Shown here piece after piece: positions 1-10,217 of a stretch of 64,000 bases of DNA. The translations under genes were made by a program, and so were the position numbers. The first letter of the stretch is position 1. Every line of letters starts with the position of its first letter. The DNA is taken from positions 124,001 through 188,000 of the forward strand of contig NZ_JAGJDY010000007.1 of the NCBI RefSeq assembly GCF_018100795.1, given 5' to 3'. The stretch is from Alteromonas sp. MMG017. GTDB taxonomy: Bacteria; Pseudomonadota; Gammaproteobacteria; Enterobacterales; Alteromonadaceae. The notes beneath the pieces were generated by a model, which had not been told where the DNA came from, searched no databases, and saw nothing but the letters and a program-made list of their open reading frames with translations.

Positions 1-880
1 CTGACGAACTTTGACGAAGACGGTTAAGTTCCATACGTGCATAACGATGTTCAACATAATCGAAGACGTTAGTGCTTAGCGCCAACTTAAAGTAATTCGA
101 AGCAATACCATTATTACCATCTTGGCTATGGTACTTGCCTAAATAAAAGTACGCTTCACACAGTCTATCGGTTAATGCTTTTTGGCTTTTTACGCCATCA
201 AGTAGCGAATTAAGTACAGCATTTTCATCGACCACCCCTAAGAACAAATCGGTAAGTGTGGTTGCCCAATGTTCGTTGTTCAATTCTGGGCGAATAGCCG
301 CTAAATAAGCCTGACCTTCTTCTGGCGACAAATCATAATGTGCGAAATAAGCCCACAATGCGCGAAACGGGTCAGAATTGTCTTTCTGTAGAAATAAGCC
401 TAAATCTTCAACAGCCAGCTCAGCTCTACCGCCGTAATACAAGGCAATGCCGCGATTTAAAAAAGCGAAATCGTATTCAGGGTTAATTTCTAGCGTAGAA
501 TCGAAAGAATCGTAGGCTTGAATAAAGTCACTTTGCTGAATGTAGTGAATGCCCATTGAATTATAGGCTTCTGCAAAATCGGGCTTAAGGTTAATGGCCT
601 GACTGTAGTCAAACTGCGCTAGCCCACCTAAGCCAACGCTGTCGTATAGCATTCCGCGCTGTAGGTGAAGCTCTGCTTTGTCTTCGTCAGACAAGGCACT
701 GCTACCCAAAATTTGATTGTAACGGGCAATAGCCATTTCAGAGCGAGGATTAACTGGCGCAGGCTCTGCTAACAGTAAATTACCCATTTGTGGTTGGCGA
801 GAAACTTCTGGAGTTTGTGCACAACCGCCTAAAATACCAACAGATATGAAAAAAAAGATGAGACTAACGTTTCGACGCAT
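1..880 (-). CDS. nlpI: NlpI-family TPR lipoprotein (3' end cut by window edge)
   Basis: The minus-strand frame opens with ATG at 880 and stays open to the window edge, giving about 293 residues. E. coli NlpI has 294, so only the last few residues are likely missing. The N-terminus is a lipoprotein signal (hydrophobic FFFISVGIL, lipobox LGGC), so the protein should be outer-membrane anchored. TPR-like helical repeats follow, and the C-terminal segment includes RLCEAYFYLGKYH, GNNGIA and a stretch like STNVFDYVEHRYA, typical of NlpI. In E. coli NlpI is an adaptor that regulates peptidoglycan endopeptidase turnover with the protease Prc; that role is transferred from the family. It is divergent from the cytidine deaminase gene. 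Confidence 0.88.
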   Translation of the reverse strand, partial: MRRNVSLIFFFISVGILGGCAQTPEVSRQPQMGNLLLAEPAPVNPRSEMAIARYNQILGSSALSDEDKAELHLQRGMLYDSVGLGGLAQFDYSQAINLKPDFAEAYNSMGIHYIQQSDFIQAYDSFDSTLEINPEYDFAFLNRGIALYYGGRAELAVEDLGLFLQKDNSDPFRALWAYFAHYDLSPEEGQAYLAAIRPELNNEHWATTLTDLFLGVVDENAVLNSLLDGVKSQKALTDRLCEAYFYLGKYHSQDGNNGIASNYFKLALSTNVFDYVEHRYARMELNRLRQSSS

Positions 881-1009
881 GGTAAAAAAGCATTCTTAAG
901 TAAGAAAAAACATCCCGCGTTACAGATGCGTAAGCGGCTTTATATGCCGCCAACCTTCTCGCATTTAGTATAAAAAGTAAAGTTATAAGTCGGGAGAATG
1001 TAGGTAGTT

Positions 1010-1417
1010 ATGGATAATAAAAAGATAAAAAAACTAATAGAACAAGCACAAGAAGTTCAACAACACTCGCACTCACCTTATTCTAATTTCAAAGTGGGAG
1101 CAGCTGTACTTACTGAGTCAGGTGATATTTTTGCAGGCTGCAACGTAGAAAGTGCCGCTTACCCGCTTAGTCAATGCGCTGAAGCTAGCGCCATTGGAAA
1201 TATGGTTAGTCACGGCCACAAGCGCATTCATTCTATTGTGGTGGCGAGTCAGAACGACGAGTTTTGCTTTCCTTGCGGAGGCTGTCGACAAAAAATTGCA
1301 GAGTTTGCACCGGATGACACCCCTGTGGTGATGGTCACTAAATCTGGTGAAACCCACGAAACCACCATTGGTGAATTACTGCCTAATGCGTTTAGAGCGC
1401 ATGATTTAGGTAAGTAA
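1010..1417 (+). CDS. cdd: Cytidine deaminase, homotetrameric short type
   Basis: At 135 residues this matches the short, tetrameric cytidine deaminases rather than the 294-residue E. coli dimeric form. It hydrolyses cytidine and deoxycytidine to uridine and deoxyuridine in cytoplasmic pyrimidine salvage. The zinc site is visible: CAEASA supplies a Cys ligand and the catalytic Glu, and PCGGCRQ supplies the other two cysteines. The substrate-binding NVESAAYP segment precedes it. The ATG at 1010 follows a purine-rich GGGAGAA about 12 bases upstream. It is a single gene, followed by a hairpin at 1448-1483. Confidence 0.9.
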   Translation: MDNKKIKKLIEQAQEVQQHSHSPYSNFKVGAAVLTESGDIFAGCNVESAAYPLSQCAEASAIGNMVSHGHKRIHSIVVASQNDEFCFPCGGCRQKIAEFAPDDTPVVMVTKSGETHETTIGELLPNAFRAHDLGK

Positions 1418-1447
1418 TAGGTAAATAGCTACGCTCAAACATAGTGT

Positions 1448-1488
1448 CTTACGCGGTTATTCTTAGTTATAACACCGCGTAAGGCTTA
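1448..1488 (+). terminator. Hairpin downstream of cdd
   Basis: A perfect 10-bp inverted repeat, CTTACGCGGT (1448-1457) with ACCGCGTAAG (1474-1483), encloses a 16-nt AT-rich loop. It lies 30 bases after the cdd stop. The following T tract is short (cgcttttc), so termination on the plus strand is plausible rather than certain. Confidence 0.45.
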
Positions 1489-1591
1489 CGCTTTTCACCC
1501 GTTTTAATACTAGGTTTCTATCCCCACCGTTTTTGTGATGCCTTGCTTGTTTAACGTTTAACCCGAGCACGTTTGTAATTACTCGGTCTTA

Positions 1592-2206
1592 TCAGCACAT
1601 TTTCGGCGCCGCAGAACGAGTAATATTCAAGATCAATCCATTTTGATTAAACGCTAATGCGACTTGGTCGCCAATTTCAATACCAGTGGCAATACGCTGA
1701 TGGGCTCTCATGCTCGCGACAAGATTGTCAGACAAGGTTATTTGCTTTGACGAGCAATCTACTAACGTCCATTGGTTATCGATGTTCGTCAGTGTCGCTA
1801 CGCTTGTTCTTACGGCATTCAATGTGACTACCTGTTGTTCATAAGCTCTGCTGTAAGCCTTATATTTTTTGCTGTAATCGTTAATATCTATATCGGCTAT
1901 TTCATCGCTAAAACCGTGTACTTCAAGTGCCACATCTATAGTGTCAATATTTGCTGTATTACTTACTTGGCTTTTAAAGTCGTAAATGCCGACCAATACC
2001 ACCAATACAAATGCCGCCGCGCCAAATGCAAACCAATCTTTATGCCAACCCCTTACGCGTTGCCAAAAGCGCTCCCCTCTTACAAAACGTAAATACTCAT
2101 GGTGTTTGGCATTACCTATCACATTACGTTTAATGCGACTTGGCACCTTACGTTGATGCTTACTGTGCTGATATGCCTGACGGAACTGTTCATTTTCGTC
2201 GTTCAT
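1592..2206 (-). CDS. Single-pass membrane protein partnered with ECF sigma factor (anti-sigma-like)
   Basis: A 204-residue protein with a basic cytoplasmic N-terminus of about 55 residues, one transmembrane helix (WFAFGAAAFVLVVLVGIYDF, about 57-76) and a roughly 125-residue non-cytoplasmic domain. Its ATG overlaps the stop of the upstream sigma-factor gene by 4 nt (2203-2206), implying translational coupling. Position and topology fit a transmembrane anti-sigma factor or sigma-linked sensor. I see no ZAS zinc motif (HxxxCxxC) and no close family match, so the anti-sigma role is inferred from context only. Confidence 0.55.
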   Translation of the reverse strand: MNDENEQFRQAYQHSKHQRKVPSRIKRNVIGNAKHHEYLRFVRGERFWQRVRGWHKDWFAFGAAAFVLVVLVGIYDFKSQVSNTANIDTIDVALEVHGFSDEIADIDINDYSKKYKAYSRAYEQQVVTLNAVRTSVATLTNIDNQWTLVDCSSKQITLSDNLVASMRAHQRIATGIEIGDQVALAFNQNGLILNITRSAAPKMC

Positions 2207-2769
2207 GATTGTGACTCCAATGCTTTTCTAAGCTTTTCCCTTGCATAACGAAGACGTGTTTTAACTGTCTCATGAGGGACACAACAAATCGTGCTTATCT
2301 CGTGCACGGTGAACCCTTCTTGCTGCAAGGAAAATGCTTCTTTTTGCTCGAAAGGTAACCGCTTTAATAGTTGGTGAAAGTCTGGAATGTCATCTAACGG
2401 TGCGCTATCAGACACCAAGTTTTCAACTTGATTACAATGGCTATTTTGTTGATGTTGTTTTCTAAGTTCGTCTAGCAGGGTGTTCCGCCCAAGGGTAAAA
2501 AGCCAGCCCAAGAATTTTCCTTCTTGGCGATACAAGTGCTTTTTTTCTATTACCTTTAGCCAGGTCTTTTGGGTTATATCGGCTGCCATATCGGCATCAC
2601 TCAACACCAACAGATAGTAATACAGTGCATTGCTATGTTGATCGTATAAACGAGATAAGACTTTAGGTTCCCCAGTACGCGCATATCGTTCCATTAAGCT
2701 TTCATCGCTTAAGGGAGCACTAAACCAATCTTTTACTGATATCAGCAGCCCTGCTCTGGCATAACTCAT
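2203..2769 (-). CDS. ECF-type RNA polymerase sigma factor
   Basis: A 188-residue sigma-70 family protein with only regions 2 and 4, as in the ECF group. Region 2 spans about residues 45-105 (ALYYYLLVLSDADMAADI, then TWLKVIEKK and FLGWLFTLGRNTLLDELRK for core binding and -10 recognition). Region 4 is near the C-terminus (LLKRLPFEQKEAFSLQQEG and the HTH VHEISTICCVPHETVKTRL). It should direct transcription of a small regulon in response to an envelope signal. It sits between a TonB-like gene upstream and the membrane protein downstream, which overlaps it by 4 nt. Confidence 0.85.
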   Translation of the reverse strand: MSYARAGLLISVKDWFSAPLSDESLMERYARTGEPKVLSRLYDQHSNALYYYLLVLSDADMAADITQKTWLKVIEKKHLYRQEGKFLGWLFTLGRNTLLDELRKQHQQNSHCNQVENLVSDSAPLDDIPDFHQLLKRLPFEQKEAFSLQQEGFTVHEISTICCVPHETVKTRLRYAREKLRKALESQS

Positions 2770-2824
2770 ACGCGTACTCCCTTAATTACCTTTAAGAACA
2801 AACAAAACTAATTAAAACGTATTA

Positions 2825-3472
2825 TTACCGTGCGGATTCAAAACGAAAATCTAATACAACAAACATATCATGCTGAGCCACTGGCACACCATTTTCTATT
2901 TTTGGTTTATATTTCCATTTAGACAGGGCTCGACGGGCTGCACGGTCGAACACACGCTTGGGCTCGGAACCAATGATATGAATATCTTGTACCGTCCCAT
3001 TTGACGCTACAGTAAAACCTAACTTAACCCACCCTTCTGTACCATTTCGCATCGCCTCTTGGGGAAAGGTTGGATCTACCCGAAATTGCGGAGAAGCTTG
3101 CATATCCTTTTTCCCACTTTGAAAATTGGGATTTATATTCACCGTATTGGTTGTAAATTGAGGGGTAAACTTAAACGTTGTATCGGTATCATTGGGCGTA
3201 GGATCCGCTTTAGGTATTTCCATAGGCGGTTGTGCTACAGGCTTCTCCATGGGTTTTATAGGCGTACGTACAATCACTTTAGGATCGTCTAAGGTTAGTA
3301 CTACTGGCCCAACCGTCTGGTATTCAGTAACTTTGCTCCCCACCTGATTATTCTCAATCAACTTAGCCATAACGGCGAACAAACCAAAGGTGATAAGTAT
3401 ACTCATTGCTATATAAATAAGTGGCTTAACGCTAAAAGGTCGAAATACATCATGTTGTGTAAAAGCGTTCAT
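2825..3472 (-). CDS. TonB-family energy transducer
   Basis: The product has a short cytoplasmic N-terminus, one membrane anchor (PLIYIAMSILITFGLFAVMA), a proline-rich periplasmic spacer with lysines (KPMEKPVAQPPMEIPKADP) and a C-terminal TonB domain. In the last, FPQEAMRNGTEGWVKLGFTV and ARRALSKWKYKP are diagnostic. TonB proteins pass proton-motive energy from ExbB/ExbD to outer-membrane receptors, and the window contains several such receptors. I chose the ATG at 3472 because AGGAGAG lies just before it; an in-frame start at 3505 lacks one. No exbB or exbD is adjacent; the downstream genes are the sigma factor and its membrane partner. Confidence 0.85.
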   Translation of the reverse strand: MNAFTQHDVFRPFSVKPLIYIAMSILITFGLFAVMAKLIENNQVGSKVTEYQTVGPVVLTLDDPKVIVRTPIKPMEKPVAQPPMEIPKADPTPNDTDTTFKFTPQFTTNTVNINPNFQSGKKDMQASPQFRVDPTFPQEAMRNGTEGWVKLGFTVASNGTVQDIHIIGSEPKRVFDRAARRALSKWKYKPKIENGVPVAQHDMFVVLDFRFESAR

Positions 3473-3848
3473 ATTGCTCTCCTGTTTTCTTAAATAACGA
3501 AACAAGATGGCAATAGGGGTGATTTATTTTTCTACTAAATCAAAACCGCATGCAGACAACCACTGGTATGACCATTCAAATTGATAAATTGACTCCTCTT
3601 CATCTGCTAATACTATATTCAGTCTCGCAAACTGGTGAAATCTTAGATCTTTACGCTTGTATTGAAGAGCTTGTATCGAAAAGGCCGTGTAAAGAGCCCT
3701 TGTAAAGCGCCCTTTTTAAGAGATACGAAAACGATTAAGCGGCTTACTGAGGTTTCCCAGATAAATTTTGTTGCGTTGAGTGTTCGTTTAAAAACCCTAT
3801 CGTGTTTTTAAGTACATTCCTGCGTACAACTATGGAATATAACTGCCC
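3473..3848. other. Intergenic region between divergent TonB-like and OYE genes
   Basis: This stretch of about 375 bases separates divergent genes and should hold both promoters. The AGGAGAG ribosome-binding site of the TonB-like gene lies at its left edge. I see no RNA gene, strong hairpin or convincing short coding frame in it. Confidence 0.5.
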
Positions 3849-4952
3849 ATGACCACCAAGACTCAAGCGTTATTTGCCCCTTTCAAACACAAAGGGCTAT
3901 CGGTAGACAACAGAATTGTAATGGCACCGATGACACGTGAATTCTCTCCTGAAGGTGTACCAACTTCAGATGTTGCTGATTACTATCGCCGCCGCGCTGA
4001 AGGTGGAACAGGATTAATCATCACAGAAGGCACCACGGTGAACGATCCGGTAGCGAATATGAGCCATCGTATTCCTGTATTTCATGGCGACAAAGCACTA
4101 ACAGGCTGGGAAGAAACAGTAAAAGCGGTACACAGTGTTGGTGGTAAAATTATGCCTCAGCTTTGGCACGTTGGAATGGCTCGAGTTGCTGAAAAAGCCC
4201 CTTTCCCTGAACTACCTAGTGCAGGCCCTTCAGGCTTGTTCAAGCCAGGTAAGCAAGGCGCAGAGCCAATGACTCAGCAACATATTGAATCGGTAATCAA
4301 CGCTTTCGCAACTGCTGCGGCAGATGCTAAACGTATTGGCTTTGATGGTATCGAAATACATGGCGCACATGGCTATTTGATTGACCAGTTTTTCTGGAGT
4401 GGCACTAATGTGCGCACCGATGAATGGGGTGGCAGCATGGCAAACCGTGGTCGCTTTGCGGTAGAAATTATTAAAGCTATCCGCGCAGCTACGTCACCTG
4501 ACTTCCCCATTGTGCTTCGTTATTCACAATGGAAACAACAAGATTACACAGCACGTCTGGCTGAAACACCGCAATTACTTGAAGAGTTTTTAGCGCCGCT
4601 TAGCGATGCAGGTGTAGACATTTTCCATTGTTCGCAGCGCCGATATTGGGAAAATGAATTTGAAGGGGAAGATTTAAACCTTGCTGGCTGGACTAAAAAA
4701 CTTACCGGCAAGCCAACCATTACCGTAGGCTCTGTGGGTCTTAACGATGATTTCTTCGGTGCGTTTACTGGTAAAGGTTCAAACACCCGTGCTATCGATG
4801 ATTTGATTGAACGTTTAGAAAAAGGTGAGTTTGATTTGGTGGCTGTAGGCCGAGCCCTACTACAAGATTCAAACTGGGCTAATAAAATTAAGCACAATCA
4901 ACTTGATGAGCTAGAAGAATTTTCAGGAAAGGCCCTCGCTTCGCTTACATAA
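3849..4952 (+). CDS. Old Yellow Enzyme family NADH:flavin oxidoreductase
   Basis: A 367-residue FMN-dependent TIM-barrel enzyme of the OYE family, which reduces activated C=C bonds using NAD(P)H. Visible landmarks are the N-terminal NRIVMAPMTR, QLWHVGMA (substrate/FMN region), GFDGIEIHGAHGYLIDQF with the conserved His pair, and the RTDEWGGSMANRGRF signature. The barrel closes with DLVAVGRALLQD. Length is normal. It stands alone between divergent and unrelated genes, so the physiological substrate cannot be inferred. The TGG-rich middle (YSQWKQQDYTARL) differs from classical OYEs and may mark a subfamily. Confidence 0.85.
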   Translation: MTTKTQALFAPFKHKGLSVDNRIVMAPMTREFSPEGVPTSDVADYYRRRAEGGTGLIITEGTTVNDPVANMSHRIPVFHGDKALTGWEETVKAVHSVGGKIMPQLWHVGMARVAEKAPFPELPSAGPSGLFKPGKQGAEPMTQQHIESVINAFATAAADAKRIGFDGIEIHGAHGYLIDQFFWSGTNVRTDEWGGSMANRGRFAVEIIKAIRAATSPDFPIVLRYSQWKQQDYTARLAETPQLLEEFLAPLSDAGVDIFHCSQRRYWENEFEGEDLNLAGWTKKLTGKPTITVGSVGLNDDFFGAFTGKGSNTRAIDDLIERLEKGEFDLVAVGRALLQDSNWANKIKHNQLDELEEFSGKALASLT

Positions 4953-4970
4953 GCAGTTACGGAAGCAGTG

Positions 4971-4998
4971 ACATAAGCGCTTACATCAGCGCTTATGT
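4971..4998 (+). terminator. Hairpin after the OYE gene
   Basis: A 10-bp perfect stem, ACATAAGCGC (4971-4980) with GCGCTTATGT (4989-4998), has an 8-nt loop. It lies 18 bases past the OYE stop and is followed by aaccttttgc, a weak T tract. It is probably a terminator or 3' stabilising hairpin. Confidence 0.45.
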
Positions 4999-5082
4999 AA
5001 CCTTTTGCATAAATTCTCAATAACTAGCGTGCTCGCTTACTTGGTTGCTACTATCCATGAGATTGCTTAACTGGTAATACAA

Positions 5083-5130
5083 TGGCTAACGCCCGCAGTG
5101 GCTAATACTTACAGTGGCTAACACCTACAT
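5083..5130. repeat. Three tandem 16-bp units upstream of MFS gene
   Basis: Three consecutive 16-bp units, each beginning TGGCTAA (5083, 5099 and 5115), run head to tail. They diverge in their second halves (cgcccgcag, tacttacag, cacctacat). The array lies 60 bases before the MFS start, so it could be a binding array or simply slippage expansion. Confidence 0.5.
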
Positions 5131-5189
5131 AAGATACATAAGAATAGTACTTTCACCATTGACCGTTCAATTAAGCAGTAATCTTCACT

Positions 5190-6383
5190 ATGACACAACC
5201 AATGCCGTCTAATAAGTTAGCTAAAAATACACTGCTATTAGCCGCAGCTGCCATTGGATTTGCGCAAACCGTTCTGTTCGCTATTTTAGCGCCACTGGGT
5301 CGAGAAATTGGCCTAATAGAAGTGCAAATTGGCGCCATTATATCTTGTTCTTCTCTTACGTTATTTTTAATAAGCCCTTTGTGGGGGCGTGCTAGCGATC
5401 GTTGGGGTAGACGAAAAGTCCTGTTGATTGGATTGTTTGGTTATTCTGCGGGTACTTTAGTCTTCGCTGGCGTATTCCAAGCTGCACTATTAGGCTTTCT
5501 AGCCCCTTTAGCCGCGCTGGGTTTGCTTATCATCACCCGGGTGGGTAATGCCACGGTAATGGCTGCCGTATCGCCGTCGGCAAGTGCTTATATGGCTGAC
5601 ATCACCACAGTAGAAGAGCGTGTAAAAGGTATGGGCGCTTTAGGCGCTGCCACCAATATTGGCTCAATTTTGGGGCCTGCCATTGGTGGGATGTTGGCCA
5701 GTATAAGTTTACTTACGCCTCTTTATTTTTCTGTGGGGGTGACCGTTGCTGTTGCGGTATTAGCCATGTTTTCTTTGCCGGTATTGCCTAGGCCTACACA
5801 TACTTCAACACCCAAAAAGTTGAAGTACACCGACCCTAGAATATTTCCTTTAATAGTTGCAGGCGTATTGTTGTTTATGGGCTTTGCCATCGTTCAGCAA
5901 ACCATAGCCTTTCGGTTTCAAGACACCTTCGCGCTAAACAGTACCGACACGGCTAAAATTGTGGGATTTAGTTTGATGATTTCTGCGGCATCAGCTTTGC
6001 TGGTTCAAATGCTGCTTATTCCTCGATTAAAGCTACGGCCTTTCACGTTACTGCGGCTTTCAATGCCCATCATGATGGTAGCGTTTGCTATTTTAGCTTC
6101 GGGTGACACTAAATTTCAGTTTATGTCAGCCATGTGCGTATTGGGTTTAGGATTAGGAATAGCGGGCCCAGGGTTTATGGCTGGGGTATCGGTGGCGGTA
6201 TCATCAGATGAACAAGGGGCGGTAGCAGGCATCGCTGGCGCTTGTCCGCCTTTGGGGTTTGCGGTAGGCCCGCTTTTAGGCTCATACCTTTACGCTATAG
6301 ATGCCTCACTGCCCTACTGGTTTTCATTCAGTTGTTATTTGTTGGTGTTCTTCTTCACGCTAAAATTTAAAACACGTCATTAG
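5190..6383 (+). CDS. Major facilitator superfamily transporter
   Basis: A 397-residue, twelve-helix inner-membrane carrier. The MFS loop 2-3 signature is present (PLWGRASDRWGRRKVLLIG), as is a motif-C-like antiporter segment in the fifth helix region (GALGAATNIGSILGPAIGGML). That motif suggests a drug/metabolite:H+ antiporter of the DHA1 type, but the substrate cannot be read from the sequence. It appears monocistronic, preceded by a small tandem repeat and convergent with a small hypothetical gene. Confidence 0.8.
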   Translation: MTQPMPSNKLAKNTLLLAAAAIGFAQTVLFAILAPLGREIGLIEVQIGAIISCSSLTLFLISPLWGRASDRWGRRKVLLIGLFGYSAGTLVFAGVFQAALLGFLAPLAALGLLIITRVGNATVMAAVSPSASAYMADITTVEERVKGMGALGAATNIGSILGPAIGGMLASISLLTPLYFSVGVTVAVAVLAMFSLPVLPRPTHTSTPKKLKYTDPRIFPLIVAGVLLFMGFAIVQQTIAFRFQDTFALNSTDTAKIVGFSLMISAASALLVQMLLIPRLKLRPFTLLRLSMPIMMVAFAILASGDTKFQFMSAMCVLGLGLGIAGPGFMAGVSVAVSSDEQGAVAGIAGACPPLGFAVGPLLGSYLYAIDASLPYWFSFSCYLLVFFFTLKFKTRH

Positions 6384-6474
6384 AATAGGCTATGGCGTTA
6401 CGTGGGCTTTCTACTTAAGCCATTCAACTAGGGTCTGTCAAAGAGACAGGTTCACCCAAATTGCTAAACATGCG

Positions 6475-6759
6475 CTATTTTGTAACTACAATGCCTTCAG
6501 CTTCTGTCACCGTTTTTGCATCGGCGCGCTCTATCACTTTAAGTAGCGTAGTTTGAATGGTTTCATCGGTTCTTGCGTCAGTCTTGCTAGCAAATTTCTG
6601 TTCTTGTGGAGCAGCGCCTTCTTCAGCGATAAATCCCATCACCACTTCGTTTGCGCATTCTGGCGTTTCGCCATAATACGTTAACGTAATTTGTGGGTAG
6701 CCTTGAAATCCTTTCTTTACCCTTTTGGCAATGCGTTTTGTCGACTTATCTAAATTCAT
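6475..6759 (-). CDS. Small hypothetical soluble protein (94 aa)
   Basis: I do not recognise the family. The protein is soluble, with a strongly basic N-terminus (KSTKRIAKRVKKGF) followed by an acidic, alanine/glutamate-rich remainder. It has no signal peptide and no membrane segment. It is the most distal of a run of four small minus-strand genes (6475-8098), separated by gaps of 100-250 bases, so they are probably not one tight operon. Coding potential is supported by a complete frame with an ATG after a gap; function is unknown. Confidence 0.55.
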   Translation of the reverse strand: MNLDKSTKRIAKRVKKGFQGYPQITLTYYGETPECANEVVMGFIAEEGAAPQEQKFASKTDARTDETIQTTLLKVIERADAKTVTEAEGIVVTK

Positions 6760-6876
6760 AATAGCTCTGGTAGGTAATTGTTCTAATGCCTAGAGCATTG
6801 CATGTAACCTGAGCAATGTCGCAGGTTATTTACTTATAAAGACTTAATTAACGGTAGTTAGCGAAAACATTGGCTG

Positions 6877-7173
6877 CTAAAAATGGGTTATTACAAAGAA
6901 GAATGCCGATATAACGACGGCTAGCCCCACTAACGCACACCAAGCGCCACTGTGCTGGTTATTATTTCGTGCTATGTTTAGCGCGCCAAAATTTCCGTCT
7001 TCAATATCTGAGTGCCATAGATTAACTTGCTTAGGGTATGCACCAAGGGTTACGGCTTTGCAAATAGGCCATCCTACCCAATAGCAAACGGTCCAAAAAA
7101 ACAATTCAATAATTAGGTAACCAACTGCTTTAAAGAGGCCTTTGGCTACTTCCCCTACAATAACTTCTTCCAT
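6877..7173 (-). CDS. Small two-helix membrane protein (98 aa)
   Basis: I do not recognise this family. It has a hydrophobic first region (AVGYLIIELFFWTVCYWVGW), a hydrophilic middle with two WH/SD-type motifs, and a second helix at the C-terminus (ALVGLAVVISAFFFVITHF), so both ends probably cross the inner membrane. An AGGGA box precedes the ATG by 9 bases. It lies just downstream of a start-less hydrophobic frame (7191-7388), which might be a decayed relative. Confidence 0.55.
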   Translation of the reverse strand: MEEVIVGEVAKGLFKAVGYLIIELFFWTVCYWVGWPICKAVTLGAYPKQVNLWHSDIEDGNFGALNIARNNNQHSGAWCALVGLAVVISAFFFVITHF

Positions 7174-7190
7174 CGTTTATTGTCCCTGCT

Positions 7191-7388
7191 TCATGTAAAA
7201 CTGACCAAGCCGCTGATAGATGCTTTGGGGTAATTTATAAACTTAATGGCAGAATAGACAATAAATGAGGTACAAACAAAGACCAAGGTGTAACCGAATA
7301 TGTTAAGTAGTATTACCGTCACAATATAGACTTTGAAAATAAACTCAGAGGTGAGCGCTTCAAATATGGCGTAGGCTAAAACCTGCTG
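7191..7388 (-). pseudogene. Start-less hydrophobic reading frame, possible gene remnant
   Basis: On the minus strand a 65-codon open frame runs from just after a TAG at 7389-7391 to TGA at 7191-7193. It has no ATG. Its translation is strongly membrane-like (VYIVTVILLNIFGYTLVFVC), as expected of a small membrane protein. The only in-frame alternative start is an internal GTG. It could be the 3' remnant of a small membrane-protein gene or a chance frame in AT-rich DNA. Confidence 0.3.
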
Positions 7389-7423
7389 CTACGCCCTAAG
7401 GAATAGATTTAGTAAATCAAAAA

Positions 7424-7633
7424 TTATATTTCTGACGTTTTCACATCGTTTTTTAGTACCAGTACGATTAGAAATATAATTGCTAACGGCGGCACGAGTG
7501 CAGCGATGAAAGCTATGATAGAGGTAAGAATGGGCGACAGGGTTTTTCGCTTCCCTAAATAATAGCCAACAGTAGCCATCAGTACAGCAAAGACAATAAT
7601 AACTTGCCCAAACAATGTTGCATTAATATTCAT
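7424..7633 (-). CDS. Small two-helix membrane protein (69 aa)
   Basis: An unrecognised 69-residue protein made almost entirely of two transmembrane helices (VIIVFAVLMATVGYYLG and ILTSIIAFIAALVPPLAIIF) joined by a short basic loop (KRKT), with a hydrophilic C-terminal tail. The length resembles small stress or membrane-stabilising proteins, but no family motif is visible. An aaggatttttt stretch precedes the ATG as a weak ribosome-binding site. Function unknown. Confidence 0.5.
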   Translation of the reverse strand: MNINATLFGQVIIVFAVLMATVGYYLGKRKTLSPILTSIIAFIAALVPPLAIIFLIVLVLKNDVKTSEI

Positions 7634-7771
7634 AGCAAAAAATCCTTCGTTTCATCTTCGATAAGATAACCACCTTAGCGAAGGCGATGGTCATCATACA
7701 ATCGCCCTTACGCAAAGTTGCTAATTTTCACACAAACTGTTGAATTATAATAAATTTAGTTAAAGTGTAAA

Positions 7772-8098
7772 TTAGTTAACTTTAATACTGCCTTTGTCTA
7801 TCTGTTGTACTGCGGTGTATGGAATAACAATAGTGTCTGCCACAATAGAAAACGCCGCATCAATAACAAAGAAAGGGACTTTCCCAACCGTAGAACCGAT
7901 ATTTTCCCGGCGGCTTGGTTCACCGTTTAACAAACATACATTATATGAGAACCCACTGTATACACGAGGAATTTCTTCGCAGTAGCTTTTCTTACCTTGA
8001 TGTTCAATTTGAACATGGTTGTTGTCAGGGGAAATTGTTTTCACAGTGGCACAAGAGCAACACGCTAAAGATAGGATGGCGAGAGACAAAATTTTCAT
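7772..8098 (-). CDS. YceK/YidQ-family lipoprotein
   Basis: A 108-residue lipoprotein: signal peptide MKILSLAILSLACC with a cysteine-rich lipobox, then a small periplasmic domain. The pattern PRVYSGFSYNVCLL, followed by VPFFVIDAAFSIVADTIVIPY, is that of the DUF1375 (YceK/YidQ) family, whose members are about 75-110 residues and of unknown biochemical role. The DxxxSxxxDTxxxPY block is the family hallmark. It is the first of the small minus-strand genes and is divergent from the N-ATPase operon. Confidence 0.72.
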   Translation of the reverse strand: MKILSLAILSLACCSCATVKTISPDNNHVQIEHQGKKSYCEEIPRVYSGFSYNVCLLNGEPSRRENIGSTVGKVPFFVIDAAFSIVADTIVIPYTAVQQIDKGSIKVN

Positions 8099-8364
8099 AT
8101 ACTACTAATTCCATTTATTAAGTGAGCATTGTCAAACTAATGTTGATTACATCAGCGGTCTATTAGCCAACAATACCATTACCCGACTACAATTTAAAAC
8201 AACGGCATGAGTCATGTTCATCTTCTTATGCTGTCACTGCATGAAGTTCATATCCAAATCCAAAGTAGATCAATATTTAAACGGCCCGTGTTTAAATTAA
8301 ATTTTCAAAAGTTTGATAAAGGTCAAATTGTTTAATAAGTAAACGGCGTATTCTATTGGTGTAA

Positions 8365-10213
<1,849 letters not shown>

Positions 10214-10217
10214 CTTC

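Noticed and set aside
5083-5130. CRISPR-like repeat
   Set aside because: Units are only 16 bp, contiguous and without spacers.
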